A stretch of 64,000 bases of DNA from contig JAGVVL010000009.1 in NCBI GenBank assembly GCA_018287875.1, positions 2,232,001 to 2,296,000 on the forward strand, in the 5' to 3' direction. The notes under the pieces were generated by a model. That model was given only the letters and a program-made list of their open reading frames with translations. It was not told where the DNA came from and did no database searches. The translations under genes were made by a program, and so were the position numbers. Below are positions 35,578 to 45,140 of the stretch, piece by piece. Within the stretch, counting starts at the first letter, position 1. Each line of letters starts with the position of its first letter. The DNA is from Nigrospora sphaerica (lineage: Eukaryota > Ascomycota > Sordariomycetes > Amphisphaeriales > Apiosporaceae).

Positions 35578-35961
35578 TTCTTGGGTATTCTTCCCGGTAG
35601 CAGCCTACGGAAGGCAAGATCCAAGAGCTTATAATGTAAAAGGCAGACATCGTGAGGGGGCGGGGTTGTGTGGTGCGTGGATGAGTGGCAACGGTGATGC
35701 TGATCTCTGCAGCTAGCCGGTGGACCCATCTTGAATACATGTCCATCGAACCACAACCCGACTTGGCGCTTAGCATTTGTTGAGAAGGGTCTTGCCCCTC
35801 TCCTGCATCGTTGCGGGCCATCACGGGCTGCCGAGGCCCTTGATTTCTGTTGTTTCGAAAATGGTGGTCGTGATCCTTCGCCTAATGATACACTATTCTG
35901 TACTCTCTATAGCTCATAATGTGCCGGGGCAGGACTTTTATGACTGAGAACTGTATAATTC
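35578..35961. other. spacer between HET gene and ALA1
   Basis: 384 bp, mostly the upstream region of the HET-domain gene and the 3' flank of ALA1, which lies on the same strand. No coding signal. Confidence 0.55.
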
Positions 35962-38900
35962 TCAGACCTTCAACTTCTCCTCGAGCCACCTCCTGGCCGT
36001 CTCAACTGCCTCATCAATTTTATCGGCGTTGGTACCTTGTCCCTGACGGGTAGGCTCCTTGCCACCCGCCTTGCCTCCCACAACTGCCGAGACAGCACCG
36101 GACCACTGTTCCGCAGTGACGCCCTTGGAAGACAGGCCCTACTGCAGTTAGCACTGATGATGGAAATGAGGGAGAAAAATGTAGACGTACCGTCCCGACA
36201 TAGACACCGTGGACCACAGCTCCCTCGGCCGGGCTTCCACCAAACAAGTAGACCGACTTTGTCTTGTCCTTGGACTTGAAGTGGTTCATAACTTCAGAAA
36301 CAGCCTTGGTGTTGGCTGAGATTGGCAGCTGGCCAACAAAATAGTTGGCCTCCTTGTTCTCATCCTTGGCGAAGTAAGAAGTAACGGCATCCAGCGCTAT
36401 CTTGCTCTCGGCCTTCTGACGCTTCTTCTGTTCGTCCACCACAGTCTTCACGATCTTGTTGAACTTCGTCCTCAGCTCGTCTTTGGTGATGGCCGAGATG
36501 ACGATGTTATTGAGGTCGAGGGTGGTCTTCTTGATCTTGGCCTCCTTCTCGGGGCTAAACGGCTCATTCTCAAGGTCGTCGATTACCTTGGTGAGCTTCT
36601 CAGCTGCTGTCACGACCTTCTGAGCCTCTTTGCCTGTATAGGCCACGATACGGCGGATGCCCTTCGCAATGCCGCTCTCCTCAACAACAATCAGGTCTTT
36701 GATGATGCCTGTCTGGTCGACGTGGGTTCCACCACAGAACTCTACACTCAACTTGCGCCACTCGGGGTTCTCTGGCTTCTCGAGAAGCATGTCAACGTCG
36801 AGACCGACCGAAACCACGCGCACAGGATTCGGGTAGGTCTCGCCAAACACGGCGCGGACGCCATTGATTTGTCGAGCCAGGTCGAGCTCCACATCTTTGG
36901 AGTATACCTTGACGTTCTGTGTGATGTAGTCGCGTGAGAGCGCCTCTATCTTCTTGAGTTCAGGGATCGTCACACCGGCCTTGTGCGAAAAGTCGAAGCG
37001 GAGCTTGTCCTGATCAACCAGGGAACCCTTCTGCACAATGTCGTCGCCGAGGACTTCTCTCAGCGAGTGGTTGAGGATGTGAGTGCCAGTGTGGTTGTTG
37101 CGGACAGGACCTCTTCGGTGTTCATCGTATTTGGCGACGACCTCGTCGCCAGCCTTGAGGTTGCCTTTCGCGAGGAAACCGCTGTGGATAACATATCCTC
37201 CATATTGTTGCACATCGAGCACCTGGAATACAGCTGACTGGTCAACGTTGCCAAGAGTGGTGAAACGGCCAGTATCGTTGACCTGACCGCCTTGCTCGGC
37301 GTAGAAGTTTGTTCTGTCAACGAGCACGCCGAGAGCCGTATTCGGCGGTACGTCTTCAGTTGAATCCCTGAACTCGGTGCCGGTATAGATCTTCAGGACT
37401 TTGGACTTGATGTCTCCCTTGAAAAACTTGGCGTCATCGTCGGTGGCAGGGAGTTTGAGCTGGTCCTTGAGCTCGGCGATCTGATGCACATTGAGCTTGG
37501 GAAACGCCTCCACAGCATTCTTGATCGACTTGCTAGCCTCGCGGGCCTTCTCCCTCGCGACGGCGATCTCTTCTTCGTCGATGGTGAGTTCTCTCTCCTC
37601 GGCCATCAGTTTGGTTAAGTCCTCGGGGAATCCGAAGGTGTCATACAGACGCCAAACATCGGCACCAGTGAGCTTCTTCGAGCCGTTGCTCACAGCCTGA
37701 GCGGCGTATTTCTCGAACTGTTTCTCGCCCCGATCTAACGTTTTGGCAAAAGCCTCCTCCTCCTCGTCCAGGATCTCCTTGACATCCTTCTGCTTCTTCA
37801 CAATCTCGGGAAATTGCTCGCCCATCTGCTCCACGAGAGCGGGCAGAATCTTGGAGAAGAATGACCCAATTTCAGCATTGAAGTATTTCCGGGCATAGCG
37901 GGAGCCCCGACGCAGAACCCGGCGCACAACGTAACCCCGTCCTTCGTTGTTAGGGACAGCACCGTCCGAGATGGCGAAGGTAAGCAACCGGATGTGATCA
38001 GCGACAACACGGTAGGCGGTATCGATTCCGTCGACATCGTCCTTGCCGTACTTGTCGGTGTACTCCCTGGCACCTGTGACCTCCTGGATCTTCGCAAACA
38101 GCGGGGTGAATATGTCGGTGGCGTAGTTGGATGTCTTGTTCTGGAGGGCAGAAACCAAGCGCTCGAAGCCCATACCAGTGTCGATGTGCTTGGCGGGGAG
38201 TGACTTCAGCGACCTATCCTTCTGACGGTCGTACTGTATGAAGACGTTGTTCCAGACTTCGACAACGAGGGGGTCGTCCTCGTTAACGAGGTGGGCGGCA
38301 TTCCGACCACCAACCTTGTCGTAGTGGATTTCACTGCAGGGGCCGCAAGGGCCTTGGTCGCCCATTTCCCAGAAGTTGTCTTTCATGTTGCCCGGCAGGA
38401 TGTGGTCCTCGGCCACGCCAACCGACTTCCAGAGTTCTTTGGCCTCCAGGTCGGGCTCGAGACCCATCTCGGCGTTGCCCTCAAAGTAGGTGACGTACAG
38501 CCGGGAGGGGTCGAGTCCGAAGACGTTGGTGAGAAGGTCCCAGGACCACTCAATGGCCTCCTTTTTGAAGTAGTCGCCAAAGGACCAGTTACCCAACATC
38601 TCGAAGAAGGTGTGGTGGTAGCTGTCCTTGCCGACATCGTCGAGATCGTTGTGCTTGCCGCCGGCGCGGATGCATTTCTGAGAGTCAACGGCACGCTTCA
38701 CTTTGGACATGTCATCGGCGTCGGAGATGGTGCCCAGGAAGATGGGCTTGAACTGGTTCATTCCGGCATTGCAGAAGAGGAGGGTGGGGTCGTTGTGAGG
38801 TACGACGGAAGACGAGGGCACTGATGAGGAGAGACTGGTTAATATTCAATCCCATTGCTGGACGAAATCCCGTTGCTGAACGGAATCCCATTACTGGACG

Positions 38901-38999
38901 GAATTGGGTGGCGATCTCACCTATCTTGTGGCCCTTCTGCTCAAAGTATTCGAAAAAGGTCTTGCGGACGCTTACGCCGGTCCACTGCTTCCCCTCCAT
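35962..38999 (-). CDS. ALA1: Alanyl-tRNA synthetase (cytosolic form; mitochondrial form probable from an upstream start)
   Basis: Three exons (38999-38921, 38820-36191, 36138-35962) give 961 residues, the normal eukaryotic AlaRS length. The introns are 100 nt (phase 1) and 52 nt (phase 0). The class II core is near the N-terminus: [20 protein letters not shown] and [20 protein letters not shown]. The editing site has HTGTH and CGGTH zinc-type motifs. The C-Ala domain ends [14 protein letters not shown]. The intron 2 acceptor must be the second AG of CAGTAG, because the first would put TAG at the junction. Upstream of the ATG the frame stays open with a mitochondrial-type leader, so one gene probably serves both compartments as in yeast. 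The first intron carries three 18-bp repeats. Confidence 0.97.
38848..38901. repeat. 18-bp tandem repeat, 3 copies, inside ALA1 intron 1
   Basis: On the + strand the unit AATCCCATTGCTGGACGA recurs at 38848, 38866 and 38884, with one to three differences between copies and a partial fourth copy following. It fills about half of the 100-nt intron. Confidence 0.9.
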
Positions 39000-39119
39000 G
39001 GCTGCCGGTCGGGTGCTGGTGCTGTACAGTCGGGAGACGGGAACTCTATGAGAGATTCGATTCCGCAGTCGCAGTTGGGCTCGGGAGGACGCGGCGAGAA
39101 GGTTGGACCTCGGTCGGAT
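39000..39119 (-). promoter_or_regulatory. ALA1: Probable non-AUG-initiated mitochondrial leader of ALA1
   Basis: Forty codons directly upstream of and in frame with the ALA1 ATG contain no acidic residue and nine Arg. They end in HRVPVSRLYSTSTRPAA, which is typical of a mitochondrial presequence with cleavage near RLY|S. There is no in-frame ATG until 39569. An ATC at 39119-39117 in the context AACACC-ATC-C is a plausible near-cognate start. Yeast ALA1 starts its mitochondrial form at ACG codons. The exact codon here is inference. Confidence 0.6.
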
Positions 39120-39384
39120 GGTGTTGGCGGAAGAAAAGGCGGTGGTGGTGGGGTAATGGAAAGATACCGGGCGCAAAGTCGACGAAGTCTGAGCAAGACG
39201 CTGGTCGCCGCGGGGTATTTTTACTGGGGCCAGGTGCTTCGGGTCGCAAAGGGTCTTGGCCGTCTTCGCAGCGGCCGGACCGGGTCTAGGGGTGGAGGGT
39301 GTGACTCCCCCTGTCGGGCCAAGAGGCAGTGATAGGGATAGCAGGGGCGCGGTCAGACAGGAATGCGGTAACGGGGATGAGAAG

Positions 39385-39446
39385 GGTGCCAGTGCCGGTG
39401 CTGGTACTGGTGCTGGCGCTGGTGCTGGTGCTGGTGCTGGTGCTGA
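39385..39446. repeat. GGTGCT hexamer minisatellite
   Basis: About ten imperfect GGTGCT units run from GGTGCC AGTGCC at the left to perfect copies at the right. Read leftwards in the ALA1 frame they encode Ala-Pro dipeptides. Confidence 0.9.
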
Positions 39447-39833
39447 CCGTGTCGCCGCCGCTGGAGCGCAGTAGAAACTTCTACAAGACTGCCGAGTCAA
39501 GGTGGCGCCTATAAACGGCGAGCTCCCACCCGGACCCGCGCTGCGACTGCCAATAACTTGGACTCTCATCCGGTCCTCGATGATTCGCAACAGCAGTAAC
39601 GCCTTCTACACGCAGTACCACACGCGGTGAGTGGCAAGAAACGACAACGACAACGACAACGACGAGTGACTCAGACCCGGGCTCAGCCTTCCTTCGGTTT
39701 CGCGCATCCGATGATCGGTCGTGCCTGGTAGACCGGTCGAGCTTTGATTGGGGCGACTTGTATTGGTCTTCGTTTTTTCCCCGCGGTTAGACTTGAGGGC
39801 GGAACTACAGGCACCGCAGGCCAGCTAGACCCG

Positions 39834-40697
39834 ATGGAGGTTGAACTTGGACCGAGCGCTCCAGCGGCCACTGGGGCCCAGGGCCACCAGCTGGACGCCT
39901 ATGGCAGGTACGCCGCACCGGCGCAATTCGCCGGCGCATTCAGTGCCGACGGCAACACCCACGATAGCAATGCCCCCTTGGGCTCGGAGCGCACGATGCG
40001 TAAACGCAAGGCCGAGTCGCAAGACAACGAGAGATTGTCGAAGCGACTCAGTCTGCTCAACATCGGTAGGCCCACCCGCCTTGTTCCCGCCGCGCGACGT
40101 CGGGCCACGTCTAACAGCCCAGCAGAACAGAATGGCCAGAAACTCTACGTACCCGTCGAGAGCCCCCATCTCCAACCCACGACGTCCAACGCACTGACGC
40201 GGATTCCCGAAGGGGACGCCATGGAGCTCGAAAACACCAAACACAAGGTCTACATCTACGACTTGGACGCCGAGCTCGAGGACGGCGAGGCCGACGACGG
40301 CCGTCTCGTCTTCCTCCCCGACATCGAGAAACACCTGGCCAAGAATCGCATTCCGTCCGCCCTGCTCGCCAAGCCCAACAACAACGAGGGTGCAGGCATG
40401 CAACTGGTGCTCTACCAGGAGCCCTCCTCCTTAACTGTGCCCCAGGAGTTTGACAGTGTGCGAAAGGCCATTGCCGAAACCAGAGCCCGCTTACGGCAAA
40501 AACAGCAAGACGGCGTGTCGCCGCCGCCGTCGGCCCCAATGATGGAAAACCCATACTCTAGCCAGCCCAGGGTACCCAACGGCCTAAATAACCTGGCCAA
40601 CGACATCCCGATTCAGCACATGCCCATGAGCAGCAGTAGTGGTCCCTGGGGCGCTGTCGCACCCGAGGCCGACCCAGACGCGATGGATATGGATTGA
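39834..40697 (+). CDS. Conserved acidic fungal protein, nuclear type, unknown function
   Basis: A single exon of 287 residues from MEVELGPSAP. An in-frame ATG 30 codons upstream at 39744 is possible but its peptide looks untranslated. Features are a basic cluster TMRKRKAESQDNERLSKRLSLLNIG (about residues 54-78, NLS-like), QKLYVPVESP, the well-conserved HKVYIYDLDAELEDGE, a helical segment with SVRKAIAETRARLRQKQQ, and the extreme C-terminus DPDAMDMD. I recognise this order from an uncharacterised family present across filamentous ascomycetes. No catalytic motif is visible. It is divergent from ALA1 and convergent with the next gene. A regulatory or scaffold role would be a guess. Confidence 0.82.
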   Translation: MEVELGPSAPAATGAQGHQLDAYGRYAAPAQFAGAFSADGNTHDSNAPLGSERTMRKRKAESQDNERLSKRLSLLNIGRPTRLVPAARRRATSNSPAEQNGQKLYVPVESPHLQPTTSNALTRIPEGDAMELENTKHKVYIYDLDAELEDGEADDGRLVFLPDIEKHLAKNRIPSALLAKPNNNEGAGMQLVLYQEPSSLTVPQEFDSVRKAIAETRARLRQKQQDGVSPPPSAPMMENPYSSQPRVPNGLNNLANDIPIQHMPMSSSSGPWGAVAPEADPDAMDMD

Positions 40698-41177
40698 TGG
40701 AGCTTTTCCATGAGTGCGCCTGGCGTACCTCCTACCCAGTAGCATCGTGGCTGGAGGGAGCACACATGGGGAAATCCCTCGATCGGCCGGAGTTGACCGG
40801 CCATGATACCGTTGCTTCCCGCCATCGATACCCCCAAGTAAGCGGTATATACTCCATTTCTCGAAACGGGGGGCGGACTGGATTCATGACTTTAAAGCAA
40901 ACACTAGGCGTTGGTGGAGTAAGAGGTTAATGTAGGTTTACGATTACACACAACACGAGAGTTACAGGACCAAGCTTCCTTGTCTGGTCCTGGTCGAGCA
41001 CAGTGTCCAGCGGCATGTTCCGCGCCCACTTGATGCCGTATCCATTCCCTGACGCCTTTCCTAGCCCCTCTCGAATTAATCTGCGTCATTTCGTTTACAC
41101 ATGGTACCAGCAGCCCATGGGTGCCGCATTACGATAGAGCGGCGGGGTTCTCACTGCAGGCGCTTCTCGGCACTCGT
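40698..41177. other. intergenic between convergent genes
   Basis: 480 bp of 3' flanks without coding signal. Confidence 0.55.
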
Positions 41178-41886
41178 TTACGGCCGGGGGTCCCCGAAAG
41201 GGTTTCGGCCCGGACGCGAAGCAGCCGGCGGCGGCGGGCCCGGGGGCGGTGCGTAGTCGTCGGCGGGACGGTTCGTCACGCCCTGGGTCGCGTCGGTCTT
41301 ATAGGCGTCCATGGGGGGCGGCGGGGGCCCGGCGGCGTAGTACTGGGGCGGCGGCATGGGCTGCATGCCGTAGACGGGGGCCGCGTTATAGTGCGTGTAG
41401 GTGACGACGTCCGGGTAGGCGTACCGGGGATCAACCTTGGCCAGCTCGCCGCGGGGTATGAGCCACTGGGGTTCTCATGTCAGTACGGTCTGCCGTTGGC
41501 GGCCCACAGCCCGGGCGAAAGGGGAGGAGGAACCTACGCGGTGGTATCCCAGAGGCACCAAGCCCTTCTTTATCCGGTTGCGCGCATGCCACCGGCCCAC
41601 GAAGATCCAGGTCAACATTAGGACCATGAAGCCGAGGAAGATGGACCATTTGATAATGATGCCCGTCTGCATGTCTGGTTAGTCTAAGCCGATTCATGGG
41701 CCCGTTGACGACCGCGGCAATCGGACGGAGAGGACCTGCCTTAGAGTGCCAGAAAGGAACAATGATACCGTCCTCCTCAACCCATCCCGGCGGCAGTTCG
41801 TCGTCTCTAATTTGACGTCGGTTCAACTTGAGGGCATCGATCACCACAGTACTGACGCGTGGCCGCGGCATGCTCATGACGGCCAT
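41178..41886 (-). CDS. Single-span membrane protein with PY motif, conserved in fungi
   Basis: Three exons (41886-41740, 41666-41538, 41465-41178) give 187 residues. The N-terminal part ends DDELPPGWVEEDGIIVPFWHSK. Then comes a single span (SIFLGFMVLMLTWIFV, about residues 57-72) and the conserved RWHARNRIKKGLVPLGYHR at the membrane boundary. The C-terminal tail is Pro/Tyr-rich and contains PPQY, a PPxY-type site for Nedd4/Rsp5 ubiquitin ligases. Some fungal annotations link this family to ubiquitin-ligase adaptors, but I cannot confirm that. The first intron appears to start with GC (AAG|GCAGGT) and uses a CTAAC branch 12 nt before GCAG. A GT alternative one codon later (junction residues ADMQ) is possible but puts the branch too close to its AG. 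Confidence 0.78.
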
Positions 41887-42983
41887 GGCGAATGTTGGGT
41901 GCGTGTGCGTATGTGTGTGTTTCTGTGTCTGCTTGGTGCTTGTGTTTTGTCTTCCGCTTCCGTTCCGCTACGCCCAAGGGTATTATGCAGAAAAATGAAT
42001 AAGTAAAGAGTTGCGGAAAAAAGAGCCCTGCTCCGAGGATTACGAAGCGAAATCAAAGACGAAATGAGCCCAGCCCAGGATGCAAACAAGCTCAAAATAC
42101 CAAGACGGGCAAGCAGGGCGGATGCCAGCGACATTGAGTTTAATAAGGGCCGAGCTCATGCCAAGCGTCGGTCCTGGAAGCTACTAATTTATGGGGAGCG
42201 AGAGCGAGCGAGAGGCCTCGCAGCGGCGATGCAACGCTGTGCCTGTTCGGCAGTGACTGCGCCTGTTCTCCGTACATACCTATGCCTTCCGATATTCCAT
42301 GTCACCAGGGGGCGGGACTGTCCACCTGGCATCACATTCCCGTGGCATGTGCCCATCGCACCCAAGTCGGGCAGTCGTCCATATGGGCCCTCCCAAAGCT
42401 GCCCGTTGTGGCGCGTCGTTGTCCATTCTGCGGCACCTCTGCGACACAAGCTGCGTTTCAGGGAGGCTTCTCGGATCGGCCACGGCCTCCACGTCCCCCA
42501 GGTCCAGGGGTACGCACGAGGAGCCCGTGCTTGGGCACCTAGGCATGGGTATTCTTCACCAACGTGAAGCATCCATGCCCGCGCTCGTCCGCCTTTGCTG
42601 ACGGCGACGCCAGCTCCACGCAAGCCGAACCCCCTCCCGGATCGTCGTTTCCCTCGCCCGTAGTCTTGGCGTTTGCAGAGGACGCGGATCTACAAGTTGA
42701 AAGGGCCGTGACGGCCCTCTTGGCAGCGCATGGAAGGCCCCGGAGGAGAAAAAGCTCTCTACCTGTGCCCGATAAACCTGCCGAGTTTGCCGATCGGTCG
42801 GAATCACATCCCTGGGTGGCCCCGCCCAGTATGCCGGCTGCCGTTTACATCGTGCATGTTGTTCGGCTTGCACAGCTTCCGAACCCCAGCCTCATCTGGA
42901 GTGCTCCAGACGGCCGTGCCTTCCCTCGCCACGACCCTTTCTGAAAACAAGAATAAGCAAGGCTAATGTGCTTCGAATGAAGT

Positions 42984-43014
42984 TAAGTAGGTACTTACTC
43001 AAAGTACCTACTTA
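42984..43014. repeat. 11-bp perfect inverted repeat
   Basis: TAAGTAGGTAC at 42984-42994 and GTACCTACTTA at 43004-43014, separated by 9 nt. They could form a hairpin. Confidence 0.9.
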
Positions 43015-44080
43015 TGTAATACGTGTACGATAACGAGGGTGGCTCAGTCTCTTGCCCAAAAGCCTGCGTATGAACCGGTCGAAGCTGAAGGGCAACGTAA
43101 AGTGATACGGATACTTGTTCACTCCCTCCAACAATGCATGTGGCCACACTGTTTAATCGGCGACTGTCCCCCGGGCGTGGCCCCCGGTCCGAATCGCCTC
43201 AATGATTGTGGCATATCAAGTATGGCTCTCGTCCGGGCCATCTTTCACCATGGGGTTTGCCTTGAGTCACTAGTTTTGGATGTTACACAACAAACGGCCG
43301 TATCAGATTACACTTGAGCACAACGCATCTTTGGTTCCAGCTTGTCGATTGAAACAAACCCAAGTGGTGTTCTCCGAGCCGATGCAAACTTCTGATGTTT
43401 TCTCTGACATGGATCCTTCGGGCTTTTAACGGCACCTCCGAAGGCTCGAAATAAGCTTTCAGCTCCCGTGCGCGAGGCACGCAACTTCATTTACAGAAAT
43501 CATCCATGCTGTCGCCTCCTTCCCTGTCCTCTTCACAACTGGTACAACCACTACCCTCTCGCAGGCTCTCACAGCTGGCACGACCACTACTCTCTCACAC
43601 TCCGGTGTCGTAAGCCCGGCCCCTCACATGAATGCTTCAGCCCAACAATCGCGGAACATCCCGAGGCTCGCGGCTCAAGGGTTCCACCAGGCCCATCCGC
43701 CTGCGACGCGGAGGGCGGCCTGCGTTTCCTCCCTGGCCAAGTCGCCTCCGCCGGCGCCCCGGGGGTATCGGTGGCCGGGGGCCCACGCTCGCGCTCCGGC
43801 GGCCCGTCGGTCGAGCTCGTGGTGGTGGTGGCACGTGCTGGCCCTGGGCACCAGGAGAACCGCTTGCGGTCCCCGGCAGCCCTCGGGACCGGCGCGGGCG
43901 GCGGCGCATGGCACGACGGGGCCGTAGCGCAGCTGGCAGGCGCAAGAGGTAAAAGTAAGATAGGCCTGCTTACAAATCTTGTTTTCGGGATGTTCTCTTC
44001 TTCTTTTCCTTCTTTGGTTGTTCTTCGCTGTCTTTGGCTGCCTCCGTACTAAGGACAGGTAACGGTACCACCCGGCGGTT

Positions 44081-44176
44081 ATGTGCGCGCGCGCGCGTAT
44101 ATGTGCTAGGGAGCGTATGTGTATATGTGTGCGAAATAAGAAGTGAGAGGAGGAGAGAGAGAGTGTGTGTATATGC
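44081..44176. repeat. dinucleotide microsatellites
   Basis: A GC run of about seven units (44084-44097) is followed by TATGTGTATATGTGTG-like sequence, then GA (44152-44163) and GT (44163-44170) runs. Confidence 0.85.
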
Positions 44177-44905
44177 ATCTGTATCCAGCCGAGTAAGGAA
44201 CCATGAAGTTCTGTGCCTGAATACACGTATGTTGAACGCGGTCTGTACACGTAGGCCGCCGCCGCTTGAGCGCGAGAACTGTTATAGCTTCGTCAGTATT
44301 TGCTCCCCAACAAACGGTGAAATAATGCAGTGAGACAGCAGGGATTTCCTCATCCTACCTTTGCCTGGCCGACCGTGAGTCACTCTTCGCTGTTGCTCGG
44401 CGTGTCTCTCATCTGCCGATGGCAAACTGATGATGCTTCTTCGTGGCTCTGTTGGTGCGATGGGGGAACAGTGTGTGATCTGTCAACAGAAAGAAACGTA
44501 GTAAACATAAAAAAGGTCCCGAGGGCCGGAAACGGCAACCGGGGAAACTTGGGTTTCGACTGTGATTCAGACCGAGCCGATTGTTATAGTAAGAACGCCT
44601 GGCCTGGACAATAGGCGGTCGCTGGATATAATTGGGATGTGTTGGTATAAATCGACGCAATGATAACTGGCAAGCAGAACAATCGGCTTTCGCGGGCTTC
44701 GCAACGTGATATGGCAATGGAGATGGCTGAATCGCCTCACACCCTACGGGTCTTCAGTGTATAAGCAGTCGAGATGCAGGTGCAGCAGGTCGAGAGGCGT
44801 AATAATACGCCCAGTTTTTAACCACTACACGTCGAGCACTTGAGCCGCCTCTCTTGGGATGTAGAGCAACGGCAAGGCTAATTGCAGCTGAACCTAGGAG
44901 ACCTG

Positions 44906-44937
44906 AACACATACACGCACACACACGCACACACCAC
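44906..44937. repeat. CA-rich microsatellite
   Basis: Imperfect ACACGCACACACACGCACAC-type run. Confidence 0.85.
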
Positions 44938-45140
44938 CATGATAGGCCACGGAAGCAAGTGGAAAAGTAAGAGCAATGCGGCTCATGCTATGATTCCGAC
45001 GTAGAAGCATAACTCCTAACCAAGCCAAACACTGGCAAATCCATACGTTGGTATACAATGCAGCCCCCTGCAAACTAAACGCCGCCCATAGCCGTCCAAA
45101 TCACCCAGACAAACTCCAATGGTCCGGTCCGCTCAACCCT

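Larger units (their letters stand above)
39000..39833. other. divergent promoter region with minisatellite
   Basis: Shared by ALA1 (leftward) and the acidic-protein gene (rightward). TATAAA on the + strand at about 39511 could serve the rightward gene. A hexamer repeat lies at 39385-39446. Confidence 0.5.
41887..45140. other. 3.2 kb gene-free stretch with simple repeats
   Basis: Frames of 80-190 codons on both strands overlap each other and show no domain, start context or intron logic. The stretch holds an inverted repeat (42984-43014), GC/GT/GA dinucleotide runs (44084-44176) and a CA-rich run (44906-44937). It could contain a non-coding RNA gene or a long leader of the Ppc89 neighbour, but nothing proves it. 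Confidence 0.5.

Noticed and set aside
39000..39590. ATG at 39590 as the true ALA1 start (197-residue extension)
   Set aside because: It would encode the hexamer minisatellite as Ala-Pro repeats and leave only 244 bp to the divergent gene. A shorter leader with near-cognate start fits better.
43921..43960. tRNA-like string GCGCAGCTGGCAGGCGC
   Set aside because: It resembles a D-arm, but no anticodon arm, T-arm (GTTCGA) or acceptor pairing follows at the right distance.
43468..44250. Overlapping frames of about 190 codons on both strands
   Set aside because: Low-complexity composition, no domain, and they run into microsatellites.
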